Origin: Halalkalibacter alkalisediminis
GTDB lineage: Bacteria; Bacillota; Bacilli; Bacillales; Bacillaceae_D
Length of the DNA: 64,000 bases
Reading direction: 5' to 3'
Assembly (NCBI RefSeq): GCF_028610705.1
Contig: NZ_JAQQWT010000001.1
Coordinates: 310,001-374,000, forward strand
Shown here: in pieces, positions 18,436-27,866 of the stretch
Position numbering within the stretch: the stretch's first letter is position 1
Layout of the letters: every line of letters begins with the position of its first letter
Made by a program: the position numbers and the translations under genes
Notes under the pieces: generated by a model
What the model saw: the letters and a program-made list of their open reading frames with translations, nothing else
Database searches by the model: none
What the model was told of the DNA's origin: nothing

Positions 18436-19732
18436 TTCTGTCCCTTCTTTATCTCCATATAAATGGTACGGAAAAGTTACACGGGTTGTGGGATTAACAA
18501 TTGAATCAAAAGGCCCCCAAGCTTCAATTGGAGACCTTTGCTACATCATTGTTGGAAAAACAAAACAAACAAAGGTAAAAGCAGAAGTGGTAGGCTTTCG
18601 AGATGAGAATGTTCTCTTAATGCCCCTTGATGGGACTATGGAAATTTCTCCGGGAAGCCTTGTAGAGGCCACTGGAAAGCCTTTGGAAATAAAAGTAGGA
18701 AATGGATTAATAGGACATGTCATTGATGGATGTGGAGAGCTAATGACAAAGGGGCCGCTTCCTAAAGGACTTACTTCATTTCCAACGGATAACACCCCAC
18801 CTAATCCTTTAGCTAGACCGCGTATACATGAAAAGATGTCACTTGGCGTGCGAGCAATTGATTCTCTTTTTACTGTTGGTAAAGGTCAACGAATTGGGAT
18901 CTTTGCAGGAAGTGGGGTCGGTAAAAGTACACTGCTTTCAATGTTGGTAAAAAATTCTGCTGCTGACGTCAACGTGATTGCTCTGATTGGTGAACGTGGG
19001 CGAGAAGTGAAAGATTTTATAGAACGAGACCTAGGAGAAGAAGGTTTACGGAAAACGGTTCTTGTTGTTGCGACGTCAGACCAACCTGCGTTAATGCGAA
19101 TAAAGGGAGCGATGACGGCAACGGCGGTAGCTGAGTATTTTCGAAATCAAGGGCTTCATGTTAATTTAATGATGGATTCTGTGACTAGATTTGCTATGGC
19201 ACAAAGAGAAATCGGATTAGCTGTTGGAGAACCTCCTACTTCAAAAGGGTATACCCCATCTGTTTTTGCTATGCTTCCCAAACTATTAGAGCGATCAGGT
19301 ACGGATGCATTAGGTTCTATTACAGCATTTTATACAGTCTTAGTGGATGGCGATGATATGAATGAGCCTATTGCAGATGCTGTCCGAGGCATTTTAGATG
19401 GACATTTGGTGCTAGACCGGAAATTAGCCAATAAAGGGCAATTCCCTGCGATTAACGTATTAAGAAGTGTTAGTCGTGTAATGGCTGATATCACAGATGA
19501 CACACATCGTGCTTGTGCTGATAGAGTGAGAACCCTATTATCTATCTTTGATGAGAATGAGGATTTGATTAATATAGGTGCTTATAAAAGAGGAGCATCA
19601 CGAGAGATTGATGAGGCCATTCAAATGCATCCACAGATTATTTCTTTCCTAAAGCAAGCAACGGATGAAGCAACCAATGTCGATGAATCGGTTCAAAGAC
19701 TATTGAATGAGTTCGGAAGAGGTGAACGTTAA
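18413..19732 (+). CDS. fliI: Flagellum-specific ATPase FliI
   Basis: FliI is the F1-beta-like ATPase of flagellar type III export. Walker A is GSGVGKST and Walker B lies in the VNLMMDSVTRFAMAQREIGLA segment. The catalytic region includes IALIGERGREVKDFIE. Signature PPTSKGYTPSVFAMLPKLLERSG is present. At 439 residues it matches B. subtilis (438). Its start lies inside the end of fliH (23-base overlap), preceded by AGGAGGGGG. Confidence 0.98.
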   Translation: MKAQALINSVPSLSPYKWYGKVTRVVGLTIESKGPQASIGDLCYIIVGKTKQTKVKAEVVGFRDENVLLMPLDGTMEISPGSLVEATGKPLEIKVGNGLIGHVIDGCGELMTKGPLPKGLTSFPTDNTPPNPLARPRIHEKMSLGVRAIDSLFTVGKGQRIGIFAGSGVGKSTLLSMLVKNSAADVNVIALIGERGREVKDFIERDLGEEGLRKTVLVVATSDQPALMRIKGAMTATAVAEYFRNQGLHVNLMMDSVTRFAMAQREIGLAVGEPPTSKGYTPSVFAMLPKLLERSGTDALGSITAFYTVLVDGDDMNEPIADAVRGILDGHLVLDRKLANKGQFPAINVLRSVSRVMADITDDTHRACADRVRTLLSIFDENEDLINIGAYKRGASREIDEAIQMHPQIISFLKQATDEATNVDESVQRLLNEFGRGER

Positions 19733-19734
19733 GC

Positions 19735-20172
19735 ATGTCATTCCAATTTACGCTTGAGAAAGTCATGCAGTTTAAGGAACAAGAGAAGAATACGACACAA
19801 GCTCAATACCAAGAAGCAGTTGATCAGTTTGAACTAGTAGCTTCCCAATTATATGAGTTACTTAAGCGTAAAGAGGAATTGGAAACACATGCGCGTGAAC
19901 AGATTTCGACTGGAACATCGATTTATGATTTACAACAAAACCAAACGAAAGTTTTGCAATTACAACATGAAATTCAAGTGAAGCAACGAGCTACTCAGCT
20001 TGCGCGAGAAAAAATGAACAAAAAACAAGAAGATTTCATTTTGAAATCTATTGAGCTTAAAAAATATGAAAAAATGAAACAATTGAAACAAGAACAATAT
20101 AAAGAAGAAATAAAGCGAGTTGAACTCTTGCAAATGGATGAGGTGTCCATCCGATTATTTGCAAACAGATGA
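19735..20172 (+). CDS. fliJ: Flagellar export chaperone FliJ
   Basis: FliJ is a long antiparallel coiled coil that sits in the FliI hexamer and promotes export. The 145 residues are almost entirely charged heptad-like helix (Gln, Lys and Glu rich). The sequence is poorly conserved, so the call rests on length, helicity and position two bases after fliI. SD GGTGAACG is modest. Confidence 0.88.
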   Translation: MSFQFTLEKVMQFKEQEKNTTQAQYQEAVDQFELVASQLYELLKRKEELETHAREQISTGTSIYDLQQNQTKVLQLQHEIQVKQRATQLAREKMNKKQEDFILKSIELKKYEKMKQLKQEQYKEEIKRVELLQMDEVSIRLFANR

Positions 20173-20186
20173 GGTAAGGTGATTCT

Positions 20187-20753
20187 ATGAGTGAAAATGA
20201 AAAAACACATAGCAAATTACAATGGTTTTTTCTTGTTATTTGCATCCCAGTCATCTTTGCTATCATTTTATTCAGTGTCATTTTATCTTTTCTTGGAATT
20301 AATGTGATGGATAAAGCGAAGGAATACGGTGGCAGCATTCCAGTTGTGTCTTCATTGTTTGTTGAAGAGGAGGAAATAGAAGCGGAAGAGGTTGATGTTC
20401 AACTCCTTGATGCAACAATACAGGAACAACAAGCTGAAATTGAGCGACTGCAAGTGATCATCAGTCAACGAGAGGAAGAAATTAAATCTCTTAAAAATGA
20501 ACAAGCTCAGGCTCAACATAAAGCGTCTATTGAAGAAGAACTCTATGCAGAGGAAGCGCGTGATCTTAAAGATATAGCAAGAACGTATGAGTCAATGTCG
20601 ACGAAAAATGCAGCGGGTATTATCTCACAGTTAAATACCGAAGATGCATTATTGCATTTATCTTTAGTTTCAATCGAAGTTAGGGCAGGAATTTTATCAA
20701 AGATGGATAGTGAAGTTGCGGCCGATTTGCTTTCGAGGTTGGCAAATCAATAA
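20187..20753 (+). CDS. ylxF: YlxF/MotE-like flagellar protein
   Basis: One N-terminal membrane anchor (about 9-33, WFFLVICIPVIFAIILFSVILSFL) is followed by an acidic stretch, a coiled coil (about 70-125) and a C-terminal domain (LKDIARTYESMSTKNAAGIISQL..) resembling the MgtE intracellular N-domain. B. subtilis has YlxF in this place, and MotE family proteins have this layout and chaperone the stator in other bacteria. A MotE-type role here is inference. Confidence 0.82.
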   Translation: MSENEKTHSKLQWFFLVICIPVIFAIILFSVILSFLGINVMDKAKEYGGSIPVVSSLFVEEEEIEAEEVDVQLLDATIQEQQAEIERLQVIISQREEEIKSLKNEQAQAQHKASIEEELYAEEARDLKDIARTYESMSTKNAAGIISQLNTEDALLHLSLVSIEVRAGILSKMDSEVAADLLSRLANQ

Positions 20754-20781
20754 AGGCTGTATATGGAAGGGAGGTGAAATC

Positions 20782-21903
20782 ATGTCTGGAATGAGCACAC
20801 TCGTACTTTTAACAAGTAGTCCACAAGTAGTAGCTAGGTCTAGGAGTGATGCGTCCCAAACAACTGGAGAATCTAATTTCTCAAAACTCCTTGGACAGTT
20901 CGTTTCAGAAGAAGCCGCAGTCGCTCAAGGGGAGGTAAGTAATGAAGACTTACTAATGAAGTTACTCGCTCATTTTAACTTTAGTGAAGAAGAGTTAAAT
21001 GATAAAGATGAATTAAAAGAGTTATTGTATGTACTTCCAATTGAGCAACAAGAAGAAATGATGGCTTTCGTTCAAGAGGATGAACCGGATTTACATATGG
21101 TCTTTACATGGCCACCGATACAGCAAGTGGTGTTGGTTTTAATGAATGCTTTGGCAGATCAGTCTCCTAAGCTAGATGACCATCTTTATAAGTTCGCAAC
21201 AGCTTTTACTGAATGGAATGTAGTGGAGTCTGATTTGACAGAAGATCTAGTTATGAAGTTTAAGCAGCTCGTAGATCAGAAAAAAGCAGAAGGTCAATTA
21301 GTATTAAATTTAACGATGAATAACGAAACAGATAAAGCAACTCAACAAGCGAAACTTCCTTTATTCCATGAGAATTCCCTGTCACAGGGATTACACGTTA
21401 GTCAAACGGGCCAAGAATTAGGTCAAGCAATGTCTAAGGTTGAACAAGCAGTCATTCATATAGGCGACCGTTTGCCGAAAGAAATGCAGCAACAGCAATT
21501 TTTAAGACAGCTTCAAACTTTGATACAGCGAAGTGTTCTTAGTCAAAGTCCTTCAGGTATGAATACCTTATCGATTAAATTGTTCCCTGCTCACCTAGGC
21601 CGTTTAGATATTCAGCTTACGCAAATAGATGGAGTTATCACAGCCAGGATTCTGACGGGATCTACCACTGCAAGGGATCTGATTGAAGCGCAACTTACTC
21701 AATTACGTCAAGCCTTTAATCAGCAACAAATCCAAGTAGAGAAAATTGAAATTGCCCACCACTATCTTGGACAAGAAAAAGAAGAGGAATCTTCTGGTAG
21801 AAATACAAAAGAAGATGAGGCTCTGCAAGAAGAAAGTAAACAGGAAAGTGAAAGTGATTTCCAAGTACTTTTAGAAGAAGCTTTATTTAATGAACAGGTG
21901 TAG
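20782..21903 (+). CDS. fliK: Flagellar hook-length control protein FliK
   Basis: FliK measures hook length and triggers the FlhB export switch. The N-terminal two thirds are variable. The conserved C-terminal Flg_hook domain spans about 255-345: [29 protein letters not shown], then [25 protein letters not shown]. The Glu/Gln-rich tail is typical. ATG at 20782 is chosen because GGGAGGTGA lies just upstream, giving 373 residues. A longer in-frame start would overlap ylxF without an SD. Confidence 0.94.
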   Translation: MSGMSTLVLLTSSPQVVARSRSDASQTTGESNFSKLLGQFVSEEAAVAQGEVSNEDLLMKLLAHFNFSEEELNDKDELKELLYVLPIEQQEEMMAFVQEDEPDLHMVFTWPPIQQVVLVLMNALADQSPKLDDHLYKFATAFTEWNVVESDLTEDLVMKFKQLVDQKKAEGQLVLNLTMNNETDKATQQAKLPLFHENSLSQGLHVSQTGQELGQAMSKVEQAVIHIGDRLPKEMQQQQFLRQLQTLIQRSVLSQSPSGMNTLSIKLFPAHLGRLDIQLTQIDGVITARILTGSTTARDLIEAQLTQLRQAFNQQQIQVEKIEIAHHYLGQEKEEESSGRNTKEDEALQEESKQESESDFQVLLEEALFNEQV

Positions 21904-21911
21904 GTGATGAA

Positions 21912-22376
21912 ATGACAAACATACATGATGGTTTACGGTTAAATACGCAACTGAATCCAACCCAGACACAAAATCAAGGGATATTAGGAAAAGATGATTT
22001 TCTTAAAATTCTTATTACACAGCTTCAAAACCAAGATCCATCTAATCCAATGGATGACCGTGAATTCATTGCACAAATGGCTCAGTTTTCTTCATTAGAG
22101 CAAATGACGAATATGAATCAAGCTATCCAAAAGTTTGTATCGATACAATCCAGTCAGAATTTAGTGAAACATAGTGAATTAATCGGAAAAAAGGTGCAGT
22201 GGAAAAGGGAAGTGCCTATTGATGAGTATCGTTCTAGAACGGAATATGTTGAGAACATGGTAACGTCCGTTAAGCTAGAAAGCGATGGCCAATTAAGAGT
22301 TCAACTAGATGATGGCCGTTGGATTAGTAATGAACAGCTCGTCCAAGTTAGTGAGTCAGATCCGAAAAACGATTAA
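21912..22376 (+). CDS. flgD: Flagellar hook assembly scaffold FlgD
   Basis: FlgD caps the growing hook. The 154-residue protein shows the N-terminal FlgD signature: [41 protein letters not shown]. It lacks the long C-terminal Ig/FlgD_Tudor region of enteric FlgD, as does B. subtilis YlxG/FlgD. SD AGGTGATG is just before the ATG. Confidence 0.96.
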   Translation: MTNIHDGLRLNTQLNPTQTQNQGILGKDDFLKILITQLQNQDPSNPMDDREFIAQMAQFSSLEQMTNMNQAIQKFVSIQSSQNLVKHSELIGKKVQWKREVPIDEYRSRTEYVENMVTSVKLESDGQLRVQLDDGRWISNEQLVQVSESDPKND

Positions 22377-22402
22377 AAAATGGCTTTACGGAAGGATGAT
22401 GT

Positions 22403-22783
22403 ATGATGGAACCAAGAATTTCTGCTCATTCTCTTCATTCGTTTCCAAAGCCGATTCGAAAGAATGTCAATCCAATACAAACTAAACCCTTTAATCATTT
22501 ACTGAAAAACGAAATATACAACACAGTTCAGTTAAAGGTAAGTAAACATGCCAAGCATCGGATGGACACGAGAGGAATCGAGTTTTCCCCGGAGAAATGG
22601 TTGACTATTCAAGAAAAGGTTAAAGAAGCAAAACAAAAGGGAGTAAAAGATTCTCTTGTAATCACCAATAATGCAGCTCTAGTAGTAAGTGTTCAAAATG
22701 ATACGGTGATTACAGTCCTTAATCGAGATGAAGCGCAATCACAAATATTCACCAATATTAACGGAACGATATTAATTGATTAA
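22403..22783 (+). CDS. Flagellar operon protein, TIGR02530-like
   Basis: A 126-residue protein between flgD and flgE. The central block VSKHAKHRMDTRGIEFSPEKW and the ending ..NNAALVVSVQNDTVITVLNRDEA resemble the small conserved protein found at this position in Firmicutes fla/che operons (TIGR02530 family). Its function is not established. The name is from memory of the family. ATG ATG offers two starts three bases apart, with GGAAGGATG just upstream. Confidence 0.82.
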   Translation: MMEPRISAHSLHSFPKPIRKNVNPIQTKPFNHLLKNEIYNTVQLKVSKHAKHRMDTRGIEFSPEKWLTIQEKVKEAKQKGVKDSLVITNNAALVVSVQNDTVITVLNRDEAQSQIFTNINGTILID

Positions 22784-22856
22784 TAAGACTGGACCCGTAG
22801 GGGAGGTCTGAAGCTGTGGACGGATAGAAGCAGCTAATATGAGGAGGAAATGTCAA

Positions 22857-23786
22857 ATGTTACGTTCAATGTATTCTGGTATTTCAGGTATGCAAAATAT
22901 GCAAACGAAGTTAGATACGATTGGTAATAATATAGCAAATGTTAATACGTTTGGCTTTAAAAAAGGGCGTACAACATTTAAAGATATGGTCAGTCAACAG
23001 ATTGCAGGTGCTACTGGTCCAGGACAAAACCTTGGGGGAGTAAATGCGAGACAAGTTGGTCTAGGAATGCAGTTAGCTTCAATTGATACAATTCATACAC
23101 AAGGGAGTTTGCAAAATACAAACAGAGAATTAGATTTAGGTATTTCAGGCGATGGTTATTTCGTTGTAAGTCCGACGAATGCTGCAGGTAATGCAACGGG
23201 TGTAGGTGACTTATCTTTCACTCGTGCAGGTAACTTTTATTTAGACCAAGAAGGATTTATTGTTAATTCGGACGGTCTTTACCTTATGGGAGCAAGACCA
23301 GGAGCGGATGGAGGTTATATTGGGGTAGATGATTTTAATGTGGACCCAAATAATTTTGGTCGGATTAAAATCCCTTCTGACGCCCAAAGTTTTAGTATTG
23401 GGGCAGACGGTAAGGTAATGTTTATAAATAATGCCGGTCTTCAAGTTGCTGGACAAGTTGGATTAGCGAAATTTTCGAATTCTGAAGGTTTAGCAAAAGT
23501 AGGGAATAATTTGTATGCTGCATCAGCTAACTCAGGAAATTTACAAGGGGCAAATCTCACTCTTAATGATTTTAATCAACCAGGTTTAAATGCTTACATT
23601 TCAATCCCTCAATTTGGTGATGCTGGAACAGGTTCACTTGTTGCTGGTACATTGGAAATGTCTAACGTTGACCTTTCTCAAGAATTTACTGAGATGATTG
23701 TTGCGCAACGTGGTTTCCAAGCAAATACAAGAATTATTACAACATCAGATGAAATCCTCCAAGAGCTAGTTAACTTAAAACGATAA
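22857..23786 (+). CDS. flgE: Flagellar hook protein FlgE
   Basis: FlgE polymerises into the hook that joins filament and rod. N-terminal LRSMYSGISGMQNMQTKLDT followed by GNNIANVNTFGFKKGR is the Flg_bb_rod motif. The middle contains the FlgE domain (DGYFVV, LSFTRAGNFYLDQEGFIVN). The end carries the rod/hook helix (LSQEFTEMIVAQRGFQANTRIITTSDEILQ in segments). ATG at 22857 follows GAGGAGG by nine bases and gives 309 residues. This is longer than the roughly 265 of B. subtilis and is due to the central domain. Confidence 0.96.
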   Translation: MLRSMYSGISGMQNMQTKLDTIGNNIANVNTFGFKKGRTTFKDMVSQQIAGATGPGQNLGGVNARQVGLGMQLASIDTIHTQGSLQNTNRELDLGISGDGYFVVSPTNAAGNATGVGDLSFTRAGNFYLDQEGFIVNSDGLYLMGARPGADGGYIGVDDFNVDPNNFGRIKIPSDAQSFSIGADGKVMFINNAGLQVAGQVGLAKFSNSEGLAKVGNNLYAASANSGNLQGANLTLNDFNQPGLNAYISIPQFGDAGTGSLVAGTLEMSNVDLSQEFTEMIVAQRGFQANTRIITTSDEILQELVNLKR

Positions 23787-23830
23787 TCAACTTTGGCTAC
23801 ACTATTAATTATTAATATTACTAATTTTCT

Positions 23831-23872
23831 AGGAGGTTTGGGCTAGGGTAATACCCCTAGTCCAATCAAATT
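23831..23872 (+). promoter_or_regulatory. Displaced SD and hairpin before swrD
   Basis: A consensus AGGAGG (23831-23836) is 36 bases before the swrD ATG. Between them CTAGGG (23843-23848) can pair with CCCTAG (23855-23860). There is no SD-like sequence next to the ATG, and a TAG in the swrD frame at 23858-23860 rules out an earlier start. The SD may be made effective by folding of the hairpin, or translation of swrD may be intentionally weak or regulated. Confidence 0.5.
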
Positions 23873-24085
23873 ATGATTGAACTCATTCGCTTAAATGGGC
23901 AACCATTTTTATTAAATGTTATGTTAATTGAACAAATAGAAGCTTTCCCAGATGCGACGATTACATTAGTAAGTGGTAAAAAAATTGTTGTACGTAATGA
24001 CATGAAAGAGATTAAATTATTAATTAATCAACAATTTTCACAAATTGGACTTATAGGGATTCATAATGAAGTGGAGGGGTCATGA
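23873..24085 (+). CDS. swrD: Flagellar motor power protein SwrD (FlbD family)
   Basis: A 70-residue FlbD-family protein: IELIRLNGQPFLLNVMLIEQIEAFPDATITLVSGKKIVV is typical. In B. subtilis SwrD increases flagellar torque and is required for swarming. It lies between flgE and fliL, as there, and its stop is directly adjacent to the fliL start. The start lacks a nearby SD. Confidence 0.93.
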   Translation: MIELIRLNGQPFLLNVMLIEQIEAFPDATITLVSGKKIVVRNDMKEIKLLINQQFSQIGLIGIHNEVEGS

Positions 24086-24517
24086 TTGTTCAAGAATAAA
24101 CTTGTTAATATTATGCTAATTATACTAATTTCTTTGACCCTTGTCGGTGTGGTAGCGTTTGTTTTAGTGAAAAATTATACAAACCAACCTAACCCCGACG
24201 CTCCACCAACAATTGACGAGATTATAACTCAATCATTTGAGACGAAAGAAATCACAACCAATTTGCTTTCTAATGATTTTGTTAGGGCTTCTTTTCGAAT
24301 TCATGTAGATAATAAAAATGCATTAGCTGAAATACAAAAAAGAGATTTCCAGGTAAATAATATTATTTTACGTGCACTGTCGGGTAAAAGGGCATCTGAG
24401 TTAGCGGGCCCAGAAGGGATAGTAGCATTTGAGGCTGATATACGAAATCAGATTAACGAACTCATGCAAGACGGAGAAGTCATTCAGGTTTATACAACTG
24501 CATGGGTTATCCAGTAA
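24086..24517 (+). CDS. fliL: Flagellar basal body-associated protein FliL
   Basis: FliL is a single-pass membrane protein that surrounds stator units. The transmembrane segment is about 6-29 (LVNIMLIILISLTLVGVVAFVLV); the rest is an extracytoplasmic stomatin-like domain (ASFRIHVDNKNALAEIQKRDFQV..). 143 residues, as in B. subtilis (140). TTG start with GGAGGGG seven bases upstream, immediately after the swrD stop. Confidence 0.95.
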   Translation: MFKNKLVNIMLIILISLTLVGVVAFVLVKNYTNQPNPDAPPTIDEIITQSFETKEITTNLLSNDFVRASFRIHVDNKNALAEIQKRDFQVNNIILRALSGKRASELAGPEGIVAFEADIRNQINELMQDGEVIQVYTTAWVIQ

Positions 24518-24552
24518 CGGTATGTGTTTAATGAGATTGAGAGGTGAAGATC

Positions 24553-25545
24553 TTGGCTGACGTTTTATCACAGGGAGAAATTGATGCCCTGTTATCGGCA
24601 CTTTCTACTGGTGAAATGAATGCTGATGAACTCAAAAAAGAAGAAACTGAAAAAAAAGTAAAAGTATATGATTTTAAGCGAGCTCTTCGCTTTTCAAAAG
24701 ATCAGATTAGAAGTTTGTCTAGAATTCATGAGAATTTTGCAAGGTTACTGACAACTTATTTTTCAGCTCAACTTCGAACCTATGTGCAAATTTCTGTCAC
24801 ATCAGTTGATCAGTTACCATATGAGGAATTTATCCGTTCGATTCCTAAAATGACGATTTTAAATGTATTTGAACCATATCCCCTTGAGGGAAGGTTATTA
24901 ATGGAAGTTAATCCGAATATCGCCTATGCAATGCTTGATCGATTATTAGGTGGTAAGGGTGACAGTGTTAATAAAGTCGAAAATTTAACTGAGATAGAAA
25001 CACGTATTATGTCACAATTGTTTCAACATACATTGGATAGTTTCCAAGAGGCATGGAGTTCCATTATTGAACTAGATCCAGTAATGGAAGATTTAGAAGT
25101 GAACCCTCAATTTCTGCAAATGGTCTCTCCTAATGAGACGGTTGTTGTTATTTCCCTTTCAACGACCATTGCAGAAACATCTGGGATGATTAATATTTGT
25201 CTTCCGCACGTTGTCTTAGAAGAAATTTTGCCAAAACTTTCGATTCATTATTGGATGCAAGAAAAGAAAAAGCAAAGACAACCTGATGAAATTGAAAAGA
25301 TTGAAAAAAAGATCAGAAAAGCACCATTGATAATTCAGGCCGAACTAGGGCGATCTGAAATTTCAATTCAAGAATTTTTACATCTTGGAATTGGAGATGT
25401 GATTGAACTAAATCAATCTATTGATCGTCCACTAACGATTACCGTTGGTGGCGAACATAAATACAATGCACAACCAGGAAAAATGAAGAATCAAATTGCT
25501 GTCCAGGTGACAGAAATAATTGAGGAGGCAGAAGAAAATGAATGA
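24553..25545 (+). CDS. fliM: Flagellar motor switch protein FliM
   Basis: FliM forms the C-ring wall and binds phospho-CheY. The CheY-binding peptide at the N-terminus is LSQGEIDALLSAL. The middle CheC-like domain begins about residue 50, and the C-terminal FliN-like domain includes AELGRSEISIQEFLHLGIGDVIEL. TTG at 24553 is used because GAGAGGTGA is directly upstream; a GTG at 24544 overlaps it. This gives 330 residues. Its end overlaps fliY by eight bases. Confidence 0.97.
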   Translation: MADVLSQGEIDALLSALSTGEMNADELKKEETEKKVKVYDFKRALRFSKDQIRSLSRIHENFARLLTTYFSAQLRTYVQISVTSVDQLPYEEFIRSIPKMTILNVFEPYPLEGRLLMEVNPNIAYAMLDRLLGGKGDSVNKVENLTEIETRIMSQLFQHTLDSFQEAWSSIIELDPVMEDLEVNPQFLQMVSPNETVVVISLSTTIAETSGMINICLPHVVLEEILPKLSIHYWMQEKKKQRQPDEIEKIEKKIRKAPLIIQAELGRSEISIQEFLHLGIGDVIELNQSIDRPLTITVGGEHKYNAQPGKMKNQIAVQVTEIIEEAEENE

Positions 25546-26761
25546 TGATATGCTTTCCCAAGATGAGATCAATGCTCTTTTAGCAGGTGTCAGTGGTGGA
25601 GATGATGATGTACAAACAACGGATGAAGATAATAGCTTTCTAAGGCTTTCTGATTATATTTCTGAAATTGAGCAAGATGCATTAGGAGAAATTGGAAATA
25701 TATCATTTGGAAGTGCAGCTACAGCCTTGTCGACTTTATTAAATCAGAAAGTTGACATTACTACGCCCTTACTTTCTATTATTACAAGAAAAGAACTTGA
25801 ACTAGCTTTTCCACAACCGCATGTGGCTGTTCATGTAGAGTATACAGAAGGTTTCGAAGGCATGAATCTCCTTGTTATCAAAACAACGGATGCAGCGATT
25901 ATTGCAGATTTAATGCTTGGAGGAGATGGCACCAACCCATCACTAGATTTGACTGAAATGCATGTAAGTGCTGTTCAAGAGGCGATGAACCAAATGATGG
26001 GTTCTGCTTCTACTTCAATGTCTACAATCTTTAATAAACGAGTCGATATTTCACCTCCTGGTATTGATTTAATGGATGTGAAAAAAGACGAAGGAACAAC
26101 GAATTTACCAGAAGAAGATACGTTGGTTAAAATTTCTTTCCGTTTAAAAGTAGGAGACTTAATTGACTCAAATATTATGCAGTTAGTCACTGTTACCTTT
26201 GCAAAGAATTTGGTTAATGAATTAATGAATCCAGGTGGAGAAATGGAAGAAGACATTCCCATGTATATGGAAGAACCTCAACCTAAACTAGAGGGTAAAG
26301 TTGATCCTGTTGTGCCTGTTCAGCATAACCAATCGAATCAGGCTAGTCAACAAATGCCAAGAGAACAGATGGCTCCTCCTCATTATGAACAACGTGGTCA
26401 GCAACATTTAGGACAGGCGTCAACGTTTGCTCAGCGTGATGTAGACGTTCAACCTGCAGCATTTTCTACATTTGAAACTCCACAGTTGAATCCAAATGAA
26501 TCAAATAACTTAAATATGCTTTTAGATATTCCACTTCAAGTAACAGTCGAATTAGGGCGTACGAAACGTTCAATTAAAGAAATACTTAAATTTACTCAAG
26601 GTTCGATCATTGAATTAGATAAATTAGCTGGTGAGCCTGTGGATATTCTCGTCAATCAAAAATTGATTGCTAAAGGCGAAGTGGTTGTCATTGATGAAAA
26701 CTTTGGTGTTCGTGTCACGGATATCGTTAGTCAAGAAGATAGAATTAGAAATTTGAAATAG
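25538..26761 (+). CDS. fliY: Flagellar switch phosphatase FliY
   Basis: FliY is the Gram-positive FliN-like rotor protein that also dephosphorylates CheY-P. A FliM-like CheY-binding peptide is at the N-terminus (MLSQDEINALLAG). Two CheC-type active-site helices are seen: DALGEIGNISFGSAATAL and SAVQEAMNQMMGSASTSM, both with the E-x2-N core. A Gln/Pro-rich linker (about 245-320) precedes the FliN domain (TVELGRTKRSIKEILKFTQGSIIELDK). 407 residues (B. subtilis 378); the linker explains the difference. Confidence 0.97.
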   Translation: MNDDMLSQDEINALLAGVSGGDDDVQTTDEDNSFLRLSDYISEIEQDALGEIGNISFGSAATALSTLLNQKVDITTPLLSIITRKELELAFPQPHVAVHVEYTEGFEGMNLLVIKTTDAAIIADLMLGGDGTNPSLDLTEMHVSAVQEAMNQMMGSASTSMSTIFNKRVDISPPGIDLMDVKKDEGTTNLPEEDTLVKISFRLKVGDLIDSNIMQLVTVTFAKNLVNELMNPGGEMEEDIPMYMEEPQPKLEGKVDPVVPVQHNQSNQASQQMPREQMAPPHYEQRGQQHLGQASTFAQRDVDVQPAAFSTFETPQLNPNESNNLNMLLDIPLQVTVELGRTKRSIKEILKFTQGSIIELDKLAGEPVDILVNQKLIAKGEVVVIDENFGVRVTDIVSQEDRIRNLK

Positions 26762-26774
26762 GGTGTGAGTACTG

Positions 26775-27137
26775 ATGTCTGCACGAATATTAATTGTTGA
26801 TGATGCTGCTTTTATGAGAATGATGATCAAAGATATTTTATCCAAAAATGGTTTTGATGTGGTTGGCGAGGCAAATGATGGAGCGCAAGCTATTGAAAAA
26901 TATAAAGAATTAAAACCAGATCTTGTCACAATGGATATCACTATGCCCGAAATGGACGGAATTACGTCTTTGAAGGAAATCAAAACCATTGACCCGAGTG
27001 CTAAGATAATCATGTGTTCAGCGATGGGGCAACAGGCTATGGTTATTGATGCCATCCAAGCTGGTGCAAAAGACTTCATTGTGAAGCCATTTCAGGCAGA
27101 TCGAGTACTAGAAGCCATTCAAAAAGCAATTAGTTAA
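26775..27137 (+). CDS. cheY: Chemotaxis response regulator CheY
   Basis: A single receiver domain of 120 residues. Acid pocket Asp9 and Asp10 (ILIVDDAAFMR), phosphorylated Asp54 (VTMDITMPEMDG), switch Ser/Thr in MCSAMGQQ and Lys in DFIVKPFQ are all present. It would normally be phosphorylated by CheA, which is not encoded in this window. Confidence 0.97.
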   Translation: MSARILIVDDAAFMRMMIKDILSKNGFDVVGEANDGAQAIEKYKELKPDLVTMDITMPEMDGITSLKEIKTIDPSAKIIMCSAMGQQAMVIDAIQAGAKDFIVKPFQADRVLEAIQKAIS

Positions 27138-27170
27138 CTAATATATAAGGAGTGGAGGGGCTAATCATCT

Positions 27171-27866
27171 ATGCGGATAAGATTTCTAATTATAGCTCTA
27201 ATTCTTAGCAGTCTACTCGGACTGCAGCAACATGTAGCAGCTGAAACACCTGATGAGAATCGAAGGGTGAATGAAACGTTAAAAGGTAACGATTCTACTG
27301 TAGAGAATGTCAATGAGGAGGCTCCAGCCGTTACAGACCCATGGACAAATGATACGGAGCCGGTATCAGATGAGATCATTCCAGAACAAAATACCTTTTT
27401 AATTTTTGCGCAGATGATTAGTGCCTTAGCTCTTGTAATCGTTCTGATTTATTTGCTTTTACGTTTTTTAAATAAAAGGTCACAATCATTTCGTTCAACT
27501 CAAATGTTACAAAATATAGGTGGTGTCCCCCTTGGAGCGAACCGGTCGGTACAGTTAGTAAAAGTCGGAAATCGCGTTTTAGTTGTAGGGGTGGGGGAAA
27601 GCATTCATTTGTTAAGGGAAATTGAGGATGCAGAGGAAGTTAATCTAATTGTGAACCAACAAAAGGAACAATTTGAGCAATTGGATCAACCTATCAATAA
27701 ATTATTTACATTTGTAAGTAAAAAGATAGGTTTGAATAAAGCATATCCATCTTTTACAAGCAAATCAAACGAGGACGCATTTAAAAACTTGCTATCTAAG
27801 CAATTAGAAGATGTTTCTAAGTCACAAGAGAAACTATATGATGCTGTAAGGGAGCGTGACAAATAA
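27171..27866 (+). CDS. fliZ: Flagellar biosynthesis protein FliO/FliZ
   Basis: FliO stabilises FliP in the export gate. The protein has an N-terminal signal peptide (LIIALILSSLLGL, cleavage plausible after VAAE/T), an extracytoplasmic acidic linker and one membrane helix (about 77-98, FAQMISALALVIVLIYLLLRFL). The cytoplasmic part holds the FliO motif (QNIGGVPLGANRSVQLVKVGNRVLVVGV). 231 residues, like B. subtilis FliZ (219). Stop and fliP start share a base. Confidence 0.93.
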   Translation: MRIRFLIIALILSSLLGLQQHVAAETPDENRRVNETLKGNDSTVENVNEEAPAVTDPWTNDTEPVSDEIIPEQNTFLIFAQMISALALVIVLIYLLLRFLNKRSQSFRSTQMLQNIGGVPLGANRSVQLVKVGNRVLVVGVGESIHLLREIEDAEEVNLIVNQQKEQFEQLDQPINKLFTFVSKKIGLNKAYPSFTSKSNEDAFKNLLSKQLEDVSKSQEKLYDAVRERDK

